Source: Pseudomonas sp. A34-9 (lineage in GTDB: Bacteria > Pseudomonadota > Gammaproteobacteria > Pseudomonadales > Pseudomonadaceae). Taken from it: DNA of 64,000 bases. Under the pieces are notes generated by a model. It saw only the letters and a program-made list of their open reading frames with translations. It was not told the origin of the DNA and searched no databases. Positions 10,675-21,271 of the stretch are shown in pieces. The stretch lies in the NCBI RefSeq assembly GCF_029543085.1, contig NZ_CP119967.1:3312501-3376500 (forward strand), read 5' to 3'. How positions within the stretch are numbered: the first letter of the stretch is position 1; each line of letters opens with the position of its first letter. The position numbers and the translations under genes were made by a program.

Positions 10675-11819
10675 AGGCGTTTGTCCATAAGGGTGGCGAT
10701 GGCGCCGACCACGCGATCAAGGTCTTGATCGCTCATGTCGGGGAACAACGGAATCGAGCACAGCCGCGCCGAGTTCCATTCGGTGTTGGGCAGATAAAGG
10801 TCGGGATCACGCTGGCGGTACCAGGTGTGCAAGTGGGTGGCGATGAAATGGATGCCGGTGCCGATGCCCTGATCCTGCAAACCTTTCATGAAGGCTTCGC
10901 GGTCCATGCCGCAGCGCTCGCTGTCGATGCGCAGGATGAACAGGTGCCAGGCGTGGGTCTGGGCGTAGGCGGGCACGGCCAGCGGTTGCACCGGCAGGCC
11001 TTCGAGTTTTTGCCGGTAGGCGGCGGCCAGTTCAGTGCGGCGCGCGTTGATCGCGTCCAGACGCTGCAGTTGCACCAAGGCAATCGCGGCGTTGATGTCG
11101 GCGAGGTTGTATTTGAACCCCGGCTCCATCACTTGCGCCTGCGGCTTGCGGCCACCGGTCAGCCGGTCGTAGGCGTCAACGCCCAGCCCATGAAACTTGA
11201 GCATGCGCACGCGGCTGGCCAACGCTTCGTCGTCGGTGACGAACATCGCGCCTTCGGCACAGGTCATGTTCTTGATCGCGTGAAAAGAGAAAATCGCCGT
11301 GCCTTGCGCGCCGACGTGACGGCCCTTGTAGCGGGTGCCAGCGGCGTGGGCGGCGTCTTCGATGACGGCGATACCGTGCTTGTCGGCCAGCGCGTACAGC
11401 GGATCGAGATCAAACGCGGCGCCGGCGTAATGCACCGGGATGATCGCCTTGGTGCGCGGGGTGATGGCGGCTTCGATGCGCGCGGCGTCGGTCATCAGGG
11501 TGTCGCGATCAACGTCGACGAACACCGGTGTGGCGCCGAGCAGCGAGATCATGTTGGCGGTCGAGACCCAGGTCTGCGACGGGGTGATGACTTCGTCACC
11601 CGGGCCAACGCCCAGGGCCAGCAGAGTGATGTGCATGCCGCCGGTAGCTGAAGAAAGTGCTACCGCGTGACGGCAGCCAACGTACTGCGCGAATTGCTCT
11701 TCGAGTGCCTGATTCTTCGGTCCGGTGGTGATCCAGCCGGAACGCAATACTTGCTCTACGGCTGCAATTTCTTCATCGCCGATACTGGGACGAGAGAAGG
11801 GGAGAAACGCCTGACTCAT
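10671..11819 (-). CDS. arnB: UDP-4-amino-4-deoxy-L-arabinose aminotransferase
   Basis: A 382-residue PLP-dependent DegT/DnrJ/EryC1-family aminotransferase that converts the UDP-4-keto pentose to UDP-4-amino-4-deoxy-L-arabinose using glutamate. The PLP lysine lies in [15 protein letters not shown] near residue 180, and [15 protein letters not shown] precedes it as usual. It is the first gene of the arn operon. A GTG two codons further upstream is possible, but the ATG at 11819 has GAGG at the right distance, so it is preferred. Confidence 0.94.
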   Translation of the reverse strand: MSQAFLPFSRPSIGDEEIAAVEQVLRSGWITTGPKNQALEEQFAQYVGCRHAVALSSATGGMHITLLALGVGPGDEVITPSQTWVSTANMISLLGATPVFVDVDRDTLMTDAARIEAAITPRTKAIIPVHYAGAAFDLDPLYALADKHGIAVIEDAAHAAGTRYKGRHVGAQGTAIFSFHAIKNMTCAEGAMFVTDDEALASRVRMLKFHGLGVDAYDRLTGGRKPQAQVMEPGFKYNLADINAAIALVQLQRLDAINARRTELAAAYRQKLEGLPVQPLAVPAYAQTHAWHLFILRIDSERCGMDREAFMKGLQDQGIGTGIHFIATHLHTWYRQRDPDLYLPNTEWNSARLCSIPLFPDMSDQDLDRVVGAIATLMDKRL

Positions 11820-12150
11820 GAACACCTCATCACAAACAATCAGAAGAAAACCAAGTCACCAAACAGGATCCAATCTCAGCGTAGACGCAAAAAACACCTT
11901 TGCATCAATAAGTTGCTGATACGACTTACCGTCGGGGTTCGGTTGACTTTTGTGGCTTCGCGCGGCAGTTTGGACGGCGCCGACACGGGATCTGTTGGAA
12001 TTAAGGTTATGCCCGTTTTTGTGAAAGGAACATGAAAAACCGGTCGGCGAATCGTTTATCTAGAACTCATACAGCCGCTGTTCAGACTTCTACCGTTTAT
12101 CGTCGTTTTTAGTAGAAAAGTCCTACGGAAGTGTTCCCTTTATAGGCGAA
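11820..12150. promoter_or_regulatory. Gene-free region between arnB and the recombinase (arn promoter region)
   Basis: About 330 bp lie between the divergent arnB and recombinase genes and must carry the arn operon promoter. No convincing PmrA or PhoP box was found by eye; TTTATC occurs twice (near 12055 and 12096), but not at the spacing of a tandem activator site. An imperfect inverted repeat, GACTTCTAC (from 12085) with GTAGAAAAGTC (to 12121), flanks an 18-bp AT-rich centre and could be an operator or recombinase site. Confidence 0.5.
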
Positions 12151-13143
12151 ATGTTGCAGTTGTTAGTTGCTGTGTTGAATTGTTTTTACTCAAGGCCTTT
12201 ACGTTTGACTGACTTGTCCGTTGTACCGCTGCAAACCCGCCAAACCAATCCGATGACCCTGTATCTGGCGCGCCTGGCTCCCTCCAGTCAGTTGACCATG
12301 CGCTACGTTTTGCAGGATGCGGCCGACCGTCTCGGCTTTGAAGACATGAATGTCGAGGATATTCCCTGGCACGCGTTACAACCTGAAGATGTTGTTGCGC
12401 TGGTCGCCGCTTTGCGCGAAGACAACTACGCGCCGAACACTTCTTCGCTTTATGTAAACGCTGTGCGCGGGGTGATGAATGAAGCGTGGCGCATGAGCCT
12501 GATCTCTCAGGATCACTTGTTGAAGATGCGCTCGGTCAAAGCCATTGCCGGCACGCGTCTGTCCCGAGGGCGCAACTTGAAGCGCACCTTGATCCACGAA
12601 TTGATGGAAGTGTGCGCCGCCGATCCGCGTCCGCAAGGCCTGCGCGACGCGGCAGTGATTGCGCTGTTGTACGGCACCGGCATGCGTAAGTCGGAGTCGG
12701 TGGACCTGGACTTGAACCAGGTCGACTTCACTGAACGCAGCCTGACCGTCACCGGCAAAGGCAATAAACAACTGATCAAATACGCGCCGGCGTGGGCGTT
12801 CGCCAAACTCGATGCGTGGCTGGAACTGCGTCGTTCGCAACTCAAGGAAGGCGAGAGTGACGATGCCTTTCTGTTCAACCGCATTCGTCGCGGCAGCCAC
12901 ATCACCCGTGAGCGCATCACCAAACACGCGATCTATTACATCGCCCGTCAGCGTGGCACGCAGGTCGGCGTGAAAATCATGCCCCATGACTTCCGGCGCT
13001 CGTTCATCACGCGGGTGATCGAGGAACATGATCTGTCGATCGCGCAGAAGCTCGCGCACCACAGCAACATCCAGACCACCGCCAACTACGATGTGCGCGA
13101 TGACAACGAGCGGCGGCGCGCGGTGGATCGTTTCGATCTCTGA
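12151..13143 (+). CDS. Orphan tyrosine-type site-specific recombinase
   Basis: A phage-integrase-family recombinase of about 330 residues. The C-terminal catalytic domain has every expected residue: Arg in GTGMRKSE (about 179), Lys in TGKGNK (about 203), HDFRR giving His and Arg (about 279 and 282), His in LAHHSN (about 303) and the nucleophile in ANYD (about 313). The N-terminal part is a SAM-like core-binding domain. The start is uncertain: the first 20 residues look non-conserved, and a start near 12205 or 12253 is equally possible. No att site, phage or transposon gene lies beside it, so it is a lone recombinase between the arn operon and an iron transporter. Its stop directly abuts that of the convergent ABC gene. 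Confidence 0.85.
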   Translation: MLQLLVAVLNCFYSRPLRLTDLSVVPLQTRQTNPMTLYLARLAPSSQLTMRYVLQDAADRLGFEDMNVEDIPWHALQPEDVVALVAALREDNYAPNTSSLYVNAVRGVMNEAWRMSLISQDHLLKMRSVKAIAGTRLSRGRNLKRTLIHELMEVCAADPRPQGLRDAAVIALLYGTGMRKSESVDLDLNQVDFTERSLTVTGKGNKQLIKYAPAWAFAKLDAWLELRRSQLKEGESDDAFLFNRIRRGSHITRERITKHAIYYIARQRGTQVGVKIMPHDFRRSFITRVIEEHDLSIAQKLAHHSNIQTTANYDVRDDNERRRAVDRFDL

Positions 13144-14202
13144 TCAGGAAACCGCGAAGACGTGCGCCGCACCGAGCACCGATAACTGCACGTCGCTGCC
13201 GGCCGGTGGCGCGTGCATGCCGGAGCTGCGAACCAATAGCGACCTTCCGGTGGCCTGATGGAGTGGCGAGCGCAGTTCGACGGTGAGGGTGCAGGTGTTG
13301 CCGGCGAAGTCGCGTTCGGTGACCACGGCGGGACAGCCCTGGGTGCCGGACATCGCGTCGGACAGTTGCAATTGTTCGGGCCTGAGCATGATCTGCGCGT
13401 TACCGATGAAACCGTTGCTGTTCACCGGCACCTGGCCGAGATCGCAGTGGGCCAGACCGGACTCGATCCGCGCTGGCATCACCACGGCCTCGCCGAGAAA
13501 GTGCGCGGTCTGTTCGTCGTCGGGATAGCGGTAGAGGTCCATCGGATGCCCGGACTGCACCAGTCGACCGCCGCGCATCACCGCCAACTGATCGGCGAAT
13601 GACAGCGCTTCGCCCTGATCATGCGTGACCAGAATCGTCGTGACACCCGCGTCCTCGAGCAAGCGCGCAACCATTTTGCGCATGGCGCTGCGCAGACCGG
13701 TGTCGAGGGCCGAGAACGGCTCATCGAGCAGCATCAGTCGCGGTTGTTGCGCCAATGCCCGGGCGAGGGACACCCGTTGCTGCTGGCCGCCGGACAGCTC
13801 ATGGGGCCAACGGTTGGCCATGGTGGCGTCCAGCGAGACGCTGTCCATCAACTCCTGGATCCGTTGCTCTCTGGCGGTGCCGGTCAGCGCAAGGCCAAAA
13901 CCGATGTTGGCGGCGACGGTCATGTGCGGGAACAGCGCGCCGTCCTGCGGTACGTAGCCGATCTGCCGTTGATAAGCGGGCACGGCGTGAGTGCTGTCGA
14001 CCAGCACCTGACCATTGAGCGTGAGGCTGCCGGCATCGGGAAATTCGAAACCGGCAATCATCCGCAGCAGCGTGGTCTTGCCGGAGCCGGACGGACCGAC
14101 AATGACCGTGCGGCTGCCGGTCGGCACCGACAGGCAAATGTCATCCAGCGCTTTCTGCGCGCCAAAGGACTTGTTCAGGGAAATCAGTTCGAGTGCGTTC
14201 AT
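13144..14202 (-). CDS. Iron(III) ABC transporter ATP-binding protein (FbpC/AfuC-like)
   Basis: A 352-residue ATPase. It has Walker [10 protein letters not shown] (about 37-45), the signature LSGGQQQR (about 138), Walker [13 protein letters not shown] (about 157) and a C-terminal TOBE-like regulatory domain, giving the length typical of CUT1/Fbp-type importers. It powers ferric iron uptake through the permease encoded just upstream, with which it overlaps by 4 bp. Operon order is binding protein, permease, ATPase. Confidence 0.9.
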   Translation of the reverse strand: MNALELISLNKSFGAQKALDDICLSVPTGSRTVIVGPSGSGKTTLLRMIAGFEFPDAGSLTLNGQVLVDSTHAVPAYQRQIGYVPQDGALFPHMTVAANIGFGLALTGTAREQRIQELMDSVSLDATMANRWPHELSGGQQQRVSLARALAQQPRLMLLDEPFSALDTGLRSAMRKMVARLLEDAGVTTILVTHDQGEALSFADQLAVMRGGRLVQSGHPMDLYRYPDDEQTAHFLGEAVVMPARIESGLAHCDLGQVPVNSNGFIGNAQIMLRPEQLQLSDAMSGTQGCPAVVTERDFAGNTCTLTVELRSPLHQATGRSLLVRSSGMHAPPAGSDVQLSVLGAAHVFAVS

Positions 14203-15797
14203 CGGCCAGCGGTGCGCCTGGATTGGTGATAGAGAATGGCCGTCAGCGGCAGCGAAAGCAGGACCATCAACAGCGCGTAAGGCGCGGCTGCGGCGTAATC
14301 GATTTCGCTGGTCATGGCCCAGAAACCGGTGGCCAGGGTGCGGGTGCCGTTGGGCGCGAGCAGCAGGGTCGCGGTCAGTTCATTGGTGATCGCCAGAAAC
14401 ACCAGCGCGGCACCCGCTGCAGCACCCGGCGCGGCCAGACGCAGGGTGATCAGCCACAAGGCGCGCAGCGGTGAGCGGCCGAGGCTTTGCGCGATGTTTT
14501 CCAGCTCGACCGGTGCCTGGGCGAAACCGGCGCGCAGACTGACCAGCGCACGCGGCAGGAACATCAGCAGATAGGCGAGCAGCACGGTGATGGTGGTCTG
14601 GTAGATCGGCCGGGCGAAGTGGATGGTCACGGTGACCAGTGCCAGCGCCACAACAATTCCCGGCAAGGAACTGGTGATGTAGTTGCAGCCTTCAAGCAAG
14701 CGCTGCAATTTGCCCGGCGCACGAATCGACAGCCAGGCAATCGGAATCGCCGCCAGACTGGTCAGCAGCGCACCGGCGAGGCCGAACGACAGGGTCTGCA
14801 ACAAGGCGGGCAACAGTTCGCCACCGCCCCAGACCTCAACGCCTCCGGCAATCAGCCAGCGGCCCAGCGTCAGCAAGGGCACGCCGAGGGCGAGCAGGCA
14901 GGTCAGCCCTTGCAGGCTCAGCCCGAGAATCACGGTGTAACGACTCAGCAGTACGCTGCGTTGTTCGCGCGCGCTGCCGGAACCCACGCGGGCATAGCGC
15001 GCCTTGCCCCGGGCGGCGGATTCGACGGTGAGCATCGCCAGGCAGCACAACGCCAGAACGCCCGCCAGCATGTTTGCCGCCGGGCCGTTGAAGGTCGATT
15101 TGAACTGATCGAATATCGCCGTGGTGAACGTGTCGAAGCGAATCATCGCGTACAGGCCGTATTCGGCCAGCAGATGCAACCCGACCAGCAATGCACCGCC
15201 ACAGATCGCCAGACGCAACTGTGGCAACACTACGCGGAAAAACACCGCCCAAGGCTTGAGGCCCAAGGATTCGGCAACGTCCTCAATCGCCGGGTCGAGG
15301 CGACGCAACGTCGCCGCCACCGGTAGATAAAGGAACGGAAAATACGCGATCACCGACACCAGCACACCGGCCGGCAATCCGTGAATGGAAGGAATCAGGC
15401 TGACCCACGCATAGCTATGGACGAATGCCGGCACTGCCAGCGGCGCCACGGCCAGCAATGACCACAGGCGTCGACCGGGCAGGCTGGTGCGTTCGGTCAG
15501 CCAAGCCAATGCGGTGCCAAGCAGAATGCACAGCGGCAACGTGATCAACACCAGCAGCACGGTGTTGATCAGCAGTTCAGCCACCCGTGGGCGAAACACC
15601 AGCGCCTGGATAGTCGCCCAGCCCGTCGCCCATGACACACCGAGCACAAACGCGATCGGCAGCAGTGACAACAGCGAAACACCGATCGCCAAAGCGACCA
15701 CCCACGACCCCCCGCGCCCGGTGAGGGCGCGGGTTTTCAGTGGCAGGCGGACGGACGAGGCCACAGCGACCTGCGCAGGAAGGGTTTCAGGCAGCAC
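14199..15797 (-). CDS. Iron(III) ABC transporter permease (FbpB/AfuB-like)
   Basis: A 532-residue inner-membrane protein made of two fused BPD_transp_1 permease halves with about 12 membrane segments. EAA-type coupling loops appear near [21 protein letters not shown] and [18 protein letters not shown]. Fused double-length permeases are usual for the Fbp/Sfu iron family. It starts with GTG directly after the stop codon of the binding-protein gene, so the three genes are an operon. Confidence 0.9.
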   Translation of the reverse strand: MLPETLPAQVAVASSVRLPLKTRALTGRGGSWVVALAIGVSLLSLLPIAFVLGVSWATGWATIQALVFRPRVAELLINTVLLVLITLPLCILLGTALAWLTERTSLPGRRLWSLLAVAPLAVPAFVHSYAWVSLIPSIHGLPAGVLVSVIAYFPFLYLPVAATLRRLDPAIEDVAESLGLKPWAVFFRVVLPQLRLAICGGALLVGLHLLAEYGLYAMIRFDTFTTAIFDQFKSTFNGPAANMLAGVLALCCLAMLTVESAARGKARYARVGSGSAREQRSVLLSRYTVILGLSLQGLTCLLALGVPLLTLGRWLIAGGVEVWGGGELLPALLQTLSFGLAGALLTSLAAIPIAWLSIRAPGKLQRLLEGCNYITSSLPGIVVALALVTVTIHFARPIYQTTITVLLAYLLMFLPRALVSLRAGFAQAPVELENIAQSLGRSPLRALWLITLRLAAPGAAAGAALVFLAITNELTATLLLAPNGTRTLATGFWAMTSEIDYAAAAPYALLMVLLSLPLTAILYHQSRRTAGR

Positions 15798-16811
15798 TTA
15801 CAGGATTCCCGCCTGGGTCATCAGCTCGACGGCTTTCTTGCTGTCGAGTTTTGACGCATCGACTTTTGGCGCGTCGAGATCCTTCAGCGGCGTCAGTTTC
15901 GGATTGGACGGCGCGCCCTTGCCGACGGCGTATTCAAACGAGGTGCCGCTGTGCAGGATCTCCTGACCTTCTTTGCCGGTGATGTATTTGACGAACTTCT
16001 GCGCCTCTTCCTGATGTTTGCTGGAGGCCAGCACGCCAGCGCCGGAGGTACTGACAAACGCCCCCGGATCCTGATGCTTGAAGTAGTAAAGCTGGGTGTT
16101 CTTGCTGTTTTCGCCGGTCTTGGACTGATCGACGAAGCTGTAATAGTGGTAGATCACGCCGCTGTCGATCTGCCCGGCGTTCACCGCTTTGAGCACGGCG
16201 CTGTTGCCGCGGTACATGGTGGCATTGTTTTTCATGCCTTTAAGCCAATCGAGGGTGGCGGCTTCGCCTTTCTGCTCCAGCACAGCCGCGACGATGGCCT
16301 GGAAATCAGCGCCGGCCGGTGAGGCAGCCCAGCGGCCTTTCCACTCCGGTTTGGCCAGATCGAGCAGGGATTTGGGCAGGTCTTTTTCCGCCAGTTTCGC
16401 CGGGTTGTAGACGAACACGGTCGAACGCGCGGCGATGCCGATCCACTGGCCATGGGCCGGGCGGTATGCCGCATCGACTTGTTCCAGCGTGGCTGGCGCG
16501 ATCGGGGCGAACAGCCTGGCGTTGTCGACCAGCACCATTGCCGGGGAGTTTTCGGTGAGGAACACGTCTGCCGGCGAGGCCGTGCCTTCCTGAACGATCT
16601 GGTTGCCCATTTCGGTGTCGTCGCCATTGCGAATCGTCACCGGAATACCGGTTTCTTCGGTGAAACCGGCCACCCAGGCTTTGGTCAGGCTTTCATGCTG
16701 GGCGTTGTAGACCAGCAGGCCAACGCTGTCGGCGGCAAACGCCTGACCGGCACCGAGCAGGGCGGTGGCGAGCAATGCGCGTTTCAGAAAGGATGGGACC
16801 TTTGCATTCAT
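15798..16811 (-). CDS. Periplasmic iron(III)-binding protein (FbpA-like)
   Basis: A 337-residue extracellular solute-binding protein. A clear signal peptide ends AGQAFA-ADS at about residue 26, and the mature part starts VGLLVYNAQHESLTKAW as in FbpA/FutA. The YHYYSF motif near residue 215 supplies the tyrosine pair that binds ferric iron in this family. It delivers iron to the permease. The roughly 210-bp region upstream (16812-17021) contains a near-palindromic GCGAATGATTTGC at 16872-16884 that could be part of a Fur site, though the match is weak. No other gene lies in that gap. Confidence 0.9.
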   Translation of the reverse strand: MNAKVPSFLKRALLATALLGAGQAFAADSVGLLVYNAQHESLTKAWVAGFTEETGIPVTIRNGDDTEMGNQIVQEGTASPADVFLTENSPAMVLVDNARLFAPIAPATLEQVDAAYRPAHGQWIGIAARSTVFVYNPAKLAEKDLPKSLLDLAKPEWKGRWAASPAGADFQAIVAAVLEQKGEAATLDWLKGMKNNATMYRGNSAVLKAVNAGQIDSGVIYHYYSFVDQSKTGENSKNTQLYYFKHQDPGAFVSTSGAGVLASSKHQEEAQKFVKYITGKEGQEILHSGTSFEYAVGKGAPSNPKLTPLKDLDAPKVDASKLDSKKAVELMTQAGIL

Positions 16812-17021
16812 AACGGTGACGCTCCTGATTTTTTAGACGTTATGGGCAGGCATTCGCCGGCAGACTTCAATGCGAATGATTTGCAGATATTCAGCCGCAG
16901 GCAATGTAGAGAGGCAAATGAGAAAAAAACGTCAAACAAACCGTTAATACATGTCATTGCCATTCAGATTAGCAGCGACTCGGTGACGCGCGGTGGCCGT
17001 GCGTCATTCCGCGTCAGGTGT

Positions 17022-18539
17022 TCAGGAGGGATTGGGCAGGTAGGCGACGCTCTGGTCCTGGTGGCCATGGAAAAGCTGTTCGCCGCGGGTGGGCGTGGTG
17101 GTGATGACGCGGTGATCGGCGCTCAGGTAGGCGAGTGGCAGCGGATCACCACTGCGGTACTGGGCAACGATGATGGTGCGTTGCGGGTCCCAGTGTTGAC
17201 CGCTACTGCGTTCCAGCCATGCCAATAGCGTCGCGCTGTCACCGTTGCGTGGGAAGTCGGCGGTTTCAGGGACGTAGTAGAAAGGCGCACCGCCGGTTTG
17301 CAGGTACATCGGCACTTTGTTGTCGACCTCGACCATGACCATTCGCCACTGATTCAACGGCGCCTGCCGACTGGCCTGTTCACGCACGACTTCGCCGAAG
17401 CGGATCACGCCGCCTCCGCTGTTGGTCCACGGATACAGCACGCCGAGCACACCGGCCATCATGACCGTGGCGACCGCAAAACCGACTTTCAATCCACGCC
17501 CTTCGAGGTTGCGCGCGGCCATGCGCCGGGTGATCCACCACGCACCGAGCAGTTGCGCAAATGGCACCAGAGGCAACACGTAATAACTGCGCCGGCTGCC
17601 GCTGGCGGTGAAAAACAGCAGTAACAGGCCAAGGCCTTGAATCAGCCTGCGGGTGTCTGGCTCGATGTCTCGCCAGTTGCGCAGCGCCACCCATAGCGCA
17701 ATGAGCCAGCACGGCGCCCACGGCAGGGTGTAGACCGGCAGATACAACAAATAGGTGTAAATCGGGCCGATGTTGTCGAACGGCTGGAAAAACCGCACGA
17801 CGTTTTCCCGCAACACCAGGCCCAGACCGCTTTGCCGATAGTCCGGGGATCCATAAATATGCGAGAGCAGAAACGGCAATCCATAGAACGCTCCGGCGAT
17901 CAGCAGCGCGGCACACAGACGCAGGTTGAGGTGGCGTTTCCAGCGGCCGTTTTGTAAAAGATGCGGCAACAGCAGCAGTCCCGGCAGGATGAAACCGATC
18001 AGCCCCTTGAACAGCGATGTCAGCGACAACAGGCCGAAAAACACCACATAGCGCCAGAGTCGCGTGTCGTCCGGCCCTCGCCAATACCACCACACCGCTG
18101 CGAGAACACCGCAGACGGTGAGGATGTCGGCCGTCGCAACCCGCGCCCAGAAGATGAAATAGAACGTGGTCGCCAACATCCATCCGGCAATCAGCCCAGT
18201 GCCTTTGCGAAACAATTGCTCACCCAGCAGATACACCAGCCATACGCTGAACCATGCCGAAATCACCGACGACAAGCGCAATGACCACGGCCCCAGGCCT
18301 GCGGTCAGCCAGGATAACGCGGTGATCAGCCAATACGACAGCAATGGCTTGTCGTAGTACGGATCGCCCTTCAGATACGGGTCCAAGTAATCACCGCTTT
18401 GCAGCATCTGCAAAGCGATATTGGCCCAGCGGGTTTCCGCGCCCCAGAGTTCACGACTGCCCAGCCCGAGCAGCAGCATCAGCGCAGTCGCTGCGAGGAG
18501 AATCCATAACGCCCTGCGTTCTTTGGCCGTCGAAGTCAT
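17022..18539 (-). CDS. GT39/ArnT-related membrane glycosyltransferase
   Basis: A 505-residue membrane protein with about 11 hydrophobic segments. The first loop reads [16 protein letters not shown], aligning with the catalytic loop of ArnT/PMT transferases, followed by [10 protein letters not shown]. It is shorter than ArnT and diverged from it. Its start overlaps by 4 bp the end of the adjacent second arnT-like gene, so the two are co-transcribed. A role in adding a sugar to lipid A or another envelope acceptor is inferred from family and neighbours; substrate unknown. Confidence 0.8.
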   Translation of the reverse strand: MTSTAKERRALWILLAATALMLLLGLGSRELWGAETRWANIALQMLQSGDYLDPYLKGDPYYDKPLLSYWLITALSWLTAGLGPWSLRLSSVISAWFSVWLVYLLGEQLFRKGTGLIAGWMLATTFYFIFWARVATADILTVCGVLAAVWWYWRGPDDTRLWRYVVFFGLLSLTSLFKGLIGFILPGLLLLPHLLQNGRWKRHLNLRLCAALLIAGAFYGLPFLLSHIYGSPDYRQSGLGLVLRENVVRFFQPFDNIGPIYTYLLYLPVYTLPWAPCWLIALWVALRNWRDIEPDTRRLIQGLGLLLLFFTASGSRRSYYVLPLVPFAQLLGAWWITRRMAARNLEGRGLKVGFAVATVMMAGVLGVLYPWTNSGGGVIRFGEVVREQASRQAPLNQWRMVMVEVDNKVPMYLQTGGAPFYYVPETADFPRNGDSATLLAWLERSSGQHWDPQRTIIVAQYRSGDPLPLAYLSADHRVITTTPTRGEQLFHGHQDQSVAYLPNPS

Positions 18540-20251
18540 GGCTGACGCTTGGCGAAAATGTAGATCTGCAGATTGCCGCGCTGGTAATGCTTGCCGTCTG
18601 CCGGCAACAACTCGATTTCCTGGGCCTCCTGAGTGCTGTTAACGCGCATCACCACGCCGACCGAGCCTTTTTTGCGCGCTTCATTCATCCATTGGCCGAC
18701 GTCGTCCAGACCGACTTTGCGTGCGGCCATCGCCGGATCCTCGAGGCCGTATTTCAGTTCACCGACGGTATTGAACAGATCCACTTGCGGCCGCTGCAAA
18801 CGCCACGCCAGCGCCGACGCTGCGCCGAGGTCGTTACTCAACAGCGAGGACGTTTCGCTCAAGGCTTGCTGATGCTCGGCAATAAACTGGTCGGGCATTT
18901 TGCTGTCGACGATCTGCGCCGGCATGGCGGCGGGCAACAGGGCAATCAACAGGCCGATGCCGAGTGCCGGCATGGCCCACATCGTCAGCGGCCGCATGAT
19001 CTGCAGGGCATTGGCGATGATCCAGCCGATCAGCACGATGAACACCAGCGACAGGCTGAACATCTCGGTGTTTGCATAGAGTTCCTTGCGCGCTTGCAGA
19101 TAGATCAGCGCAATCAGGGCAACGCTGCCCAGCACGGTATTGATCACCCCGTTAAAGCGCAGAACCTGCGGGTTGCGCTGCTCCAGCCAGTTGACCACGG
19201 TGTAGCCCATCAGCAGTCCCAGCGGAAACAGGCACGGCATGATGTAAGTCGGCAGTTTGCCGCTGCTCAGGCTGAAAAAGATCAGCGGCAGCACAAACCA
19301 CAACGCCAGAAACGCGGTTTTTGCCTCGCGCTTTTCACGCCAGGTACGAATCAGCGTCGACGGCAACAGCAGCGCCCATGGCAACGTCGCAGCGAACAGC
19401 AACGGCAGATAGAACCACCATGGCCGTGCGTGCTGGGCATCATCGCCGGCAGCAAAACGGCGGATGTGTTCATGCCAGAAGAAGAATCGCCAGAAGTCCG
19501 GTTCGCGCACGTGCACGGCCAGCGCCCACGGCACGCTGACCAGCGCGGCGACCAGCACAGCCACGGGGCCATAACGTAGCAGTTCGCCGAAACGCCGTTG
19601 CCAGATCATGTAGGGCAGGGCGATCAGCACCGGTAACAGCAGGGCGAGAAAGCCTTTGGTCATCAGGCCCGTGCCGCAGGCCGCGCCCAATAATGCCCAA
19701 CTGCCGAGACGCGCCCGGGTCGTGGAACTGTCGATGGCAAACCACACCGCCACCAGACTGAGGTTGACCCACAAAGTGAACTGCGGATCGAGGTTGGCGT
19801 AGCCCGCCTGGCTGGCGATCAGGCCAAAGCTCATGTACAGCAAGGCGCAGGCAGCGCTGATGCGCGGGTTGTTCCAGAGCCTGCGCGCCAACAGCCAGGC
19901 GAGCCAGATGCTCACGCCCGTGCTGACGGCCGAAGCGATGCGCACACCGAACAGGTTGTCGCCGAAGATCGCCTGACCGATGGCGATCATCCAGTAGCCG
20001 GCAATCGGTTTCTCGAAGTAGCGAATGCCCATGAAATGCGGCGCGACCCAATTGCCGCTCAGGAGCATTTCCTGACTGATCTGGCCGTAGCGGGTTTCGT
20101 CGGGGATCCACAAACCGTGGGTCATCAGCGGCAGCAGATAGAACAGCACAAAGGCCAGGATCAGCCCGGGGATCGCCCAGCGTTCGATCAACGATGGGGA
20201 TTGAATCAAATGACGGGCAGCGTGGCGCAACGGAGGGGTATCGGACGTCAT
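18536..20251 (-). CDS. Second ArnT-type lipid A aminoarabinose transferase
   Basis: A 571-residue GT83 enzyme closely similar by eye to ArnT at 5131-6783. It shares [35 protein letters not shown] and the C-terminal block [17 protein letters not shown]. The longer N-terminus ([17 protein letters not shown]) precedes the first membrane segment; a start 8 codons further upstream is open, but this ATG is the more family-like. A second copy outside the arn operon, grouped with a GT39 protein and an Ais-like phosphatase, suggests a duplicated or specialised lipid A modification branch. Confidence 0.88.
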   Translation of the reverse strand: MTSDTPPLRHAARHLIQSPSLIERWAIPGLILAFVLFYLLPLMTHGLWIPDETRYGQISQEMLLSGNWVAPHFMGIRYFEKPIAGYWMIAIGQAIFGDNLFGVRIASAVSTGVSIWLAWLLARRLWNNPRISAACALLYMSFGLIASQAGYANLDPQFTLWVNLSLVAVWFAIDSSTTRARLGSWALLGAACGTGLMTKGFLALLLPVLIALPYMIWQRRFGELLRYGPVAVLVAALVSVPWALAVHVREPDFWRFFFWHEHIRRFAAGDDAQHARPWWFYLPLLFAATLPWALLLPSTLIRTWREKREAKTAFLALWFVLPLIFFSLSSGKLPTYIMPCLFPLGLLMGYTVVNWLEQRNPQVLRFNGVINTVLGSVALIALIYLQARKELYANTEMFSLSLVFIVLIGWIIANALQIMRPLTMWAMPALGIGLLIALLPAAMPAQIVDSKMPDQFIAEHQQALSETSSLLSNDLGAASALAWRLQRPQVDLFNTVGELKYGLEDPAMAARKVGLDDVGQWMNEARKKGSVGVVMRVNSTQEAQEIELLPADGKHYQRGNLQIYIFAKRQP

Positions 20252-20315
20252 GACTGGGCCTTGTGGCGAATACAAAGAATCCGGCTTAAATTCTCGCGTT
20301 AGTGGGTGCTGTTTA

Positions 20316-20987
20316 TTACTTGTGAGTAACGTTTAATGCCTGCCAGTACTGCGTATTGATAATGCCCAGCACGGTAAGTTTTTTCTGATGATCAATTCTT
20401 ACGAGTAAGGTACTGCCGTATTCGGCGGCAATCGCATGGGGGAAGCCGGTCTGCTTTTCAAAGTCACTGATGCAGCCACTGTGGGTGACCAGAACAAGAT
20501 TTTGCTGCGCAACTTTGCGCGCGACGATTTCATCGCGCAGTGTCGGGCCGCACGTGGCCAGCCAGTCCTCGGCGCGGGCGTCGTGGCCGAACATGTAATG
20601 CGCGGTTTGCGCTGTGCGCGTCAGCGGGCTGCTCAACACCACGGCTTGCTGCATGCCCAGTTTCACGAAGCCTTGGCCGACTACATGCGCCGCAGTACTG
20701 CCCACTTCGGTAATGCCATCTGCCGGGCCCAGACAGGTATTGCTCGAACGATCGCAACGTTCGGTGTGCCGCACCAGGGCAACGACTTCACCCGCCTGCC
20801 AGGCATTGACCCATTCGGCGGTGGTGTTATGTCCGGCGTGATCAAGGTCGGTCGGCGAGCGAGGCCACCAGACAAAACCGCTGACCAGAATGGCCATCGC
20901 CATGACGCAGGCCAGCGCAATCCATAGCCGAAAACGTGGCGTACGCCGATACCGCAATAAATGTTTCAACTGAAATAATTGCGCCAC
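20316..20987 (-). CDS. Ais-like periplasmic histidine phosphatase
   Basis: A 223-residue protein with an N-terminal membrane anchor (about residues 20-42) and a histidine-phosphatase domain. The catalytic motif is [12 protein letters not shown] (RHxE form, about residue 72), a second Arg is in [11 protein letters not shown] (about 124) and the later His in VLVTHSGC (about 173). This is the pattern of Ais/PmrG, which removes the heptose(II) phosphate of the LPS core. It lies just upstream of the second arnT-like gene on the same strand, supporting an envelope role. Substrate not proven. Confidence 0.8.
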   Translation of the reverse strand: MAQLFQLKHLLRYRRTPRFRLWIALACVMAMAILVSGFVWWPRSPTDLDHAGHNTTAEWVNAWQAGEVVALVRHTERCDRSSNTCLGPADGITEVGSTAAHVVGQGFVKLGMQQAVVLSSPLTRTAQTAHYMFGHDARAEDWLATCGPTLRDEIVARKVAQQNLVLVTHSGCISDFEKQTGFPHAIAAEYGSTLLVRIDHQKKLTVLGIINTQYWQALNVTHK

Positions 20988-21271
20988 AATGTTGCCTCTT
21001 TAAACGCCAGATAGTTCATTCAATGCAACGCAAGGCTTGGGCAGCGAGCAACTTTACGATTGTTTACTTGAATGCAGGCTGAACACTACGTTCAAGGTCG
21101 TCGGGGCGCGGTGAAGAACATGTGAAAAAATTGCCAGAAGTTGTTGCGGGTAACTAAAGCGGCTATTTGATAAATAAACTCAAATGCTGTTTTTGTTTAT
21201 CCGGGGTCTTACCAGGGCGCCACCATTGCGGTGAAGCTCAACGCTGTCGAACAACGGAGCCACGCAAACGC
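20988..21271. promoter_or_regulatory. Divergent promoter region between the Ais-like gene and the sensor kinase
   Basis: About 280 bp without a supported gene. The kinase frame is open back to 21167, but that stretch reads as low-quality coding (MINKLKCCFCLSG), so it is treated as leader. No response-regulator gene or recognisable operator was seen here. Confidence 0.4.

Noticed and set aside
9658..10728. 356-codon plus-strand frame opposite arnC
   Set aside because: Antisense shadow; arnC has all GT2 motifs and is coupled to arnB and arnA.
12151..13143. Recombinase as the integrase of a genomic island containing arn or phl
   Set aside because: No tRNA, att duplication or mobility gene nearby, and the adjacent arn and iron genes look native.
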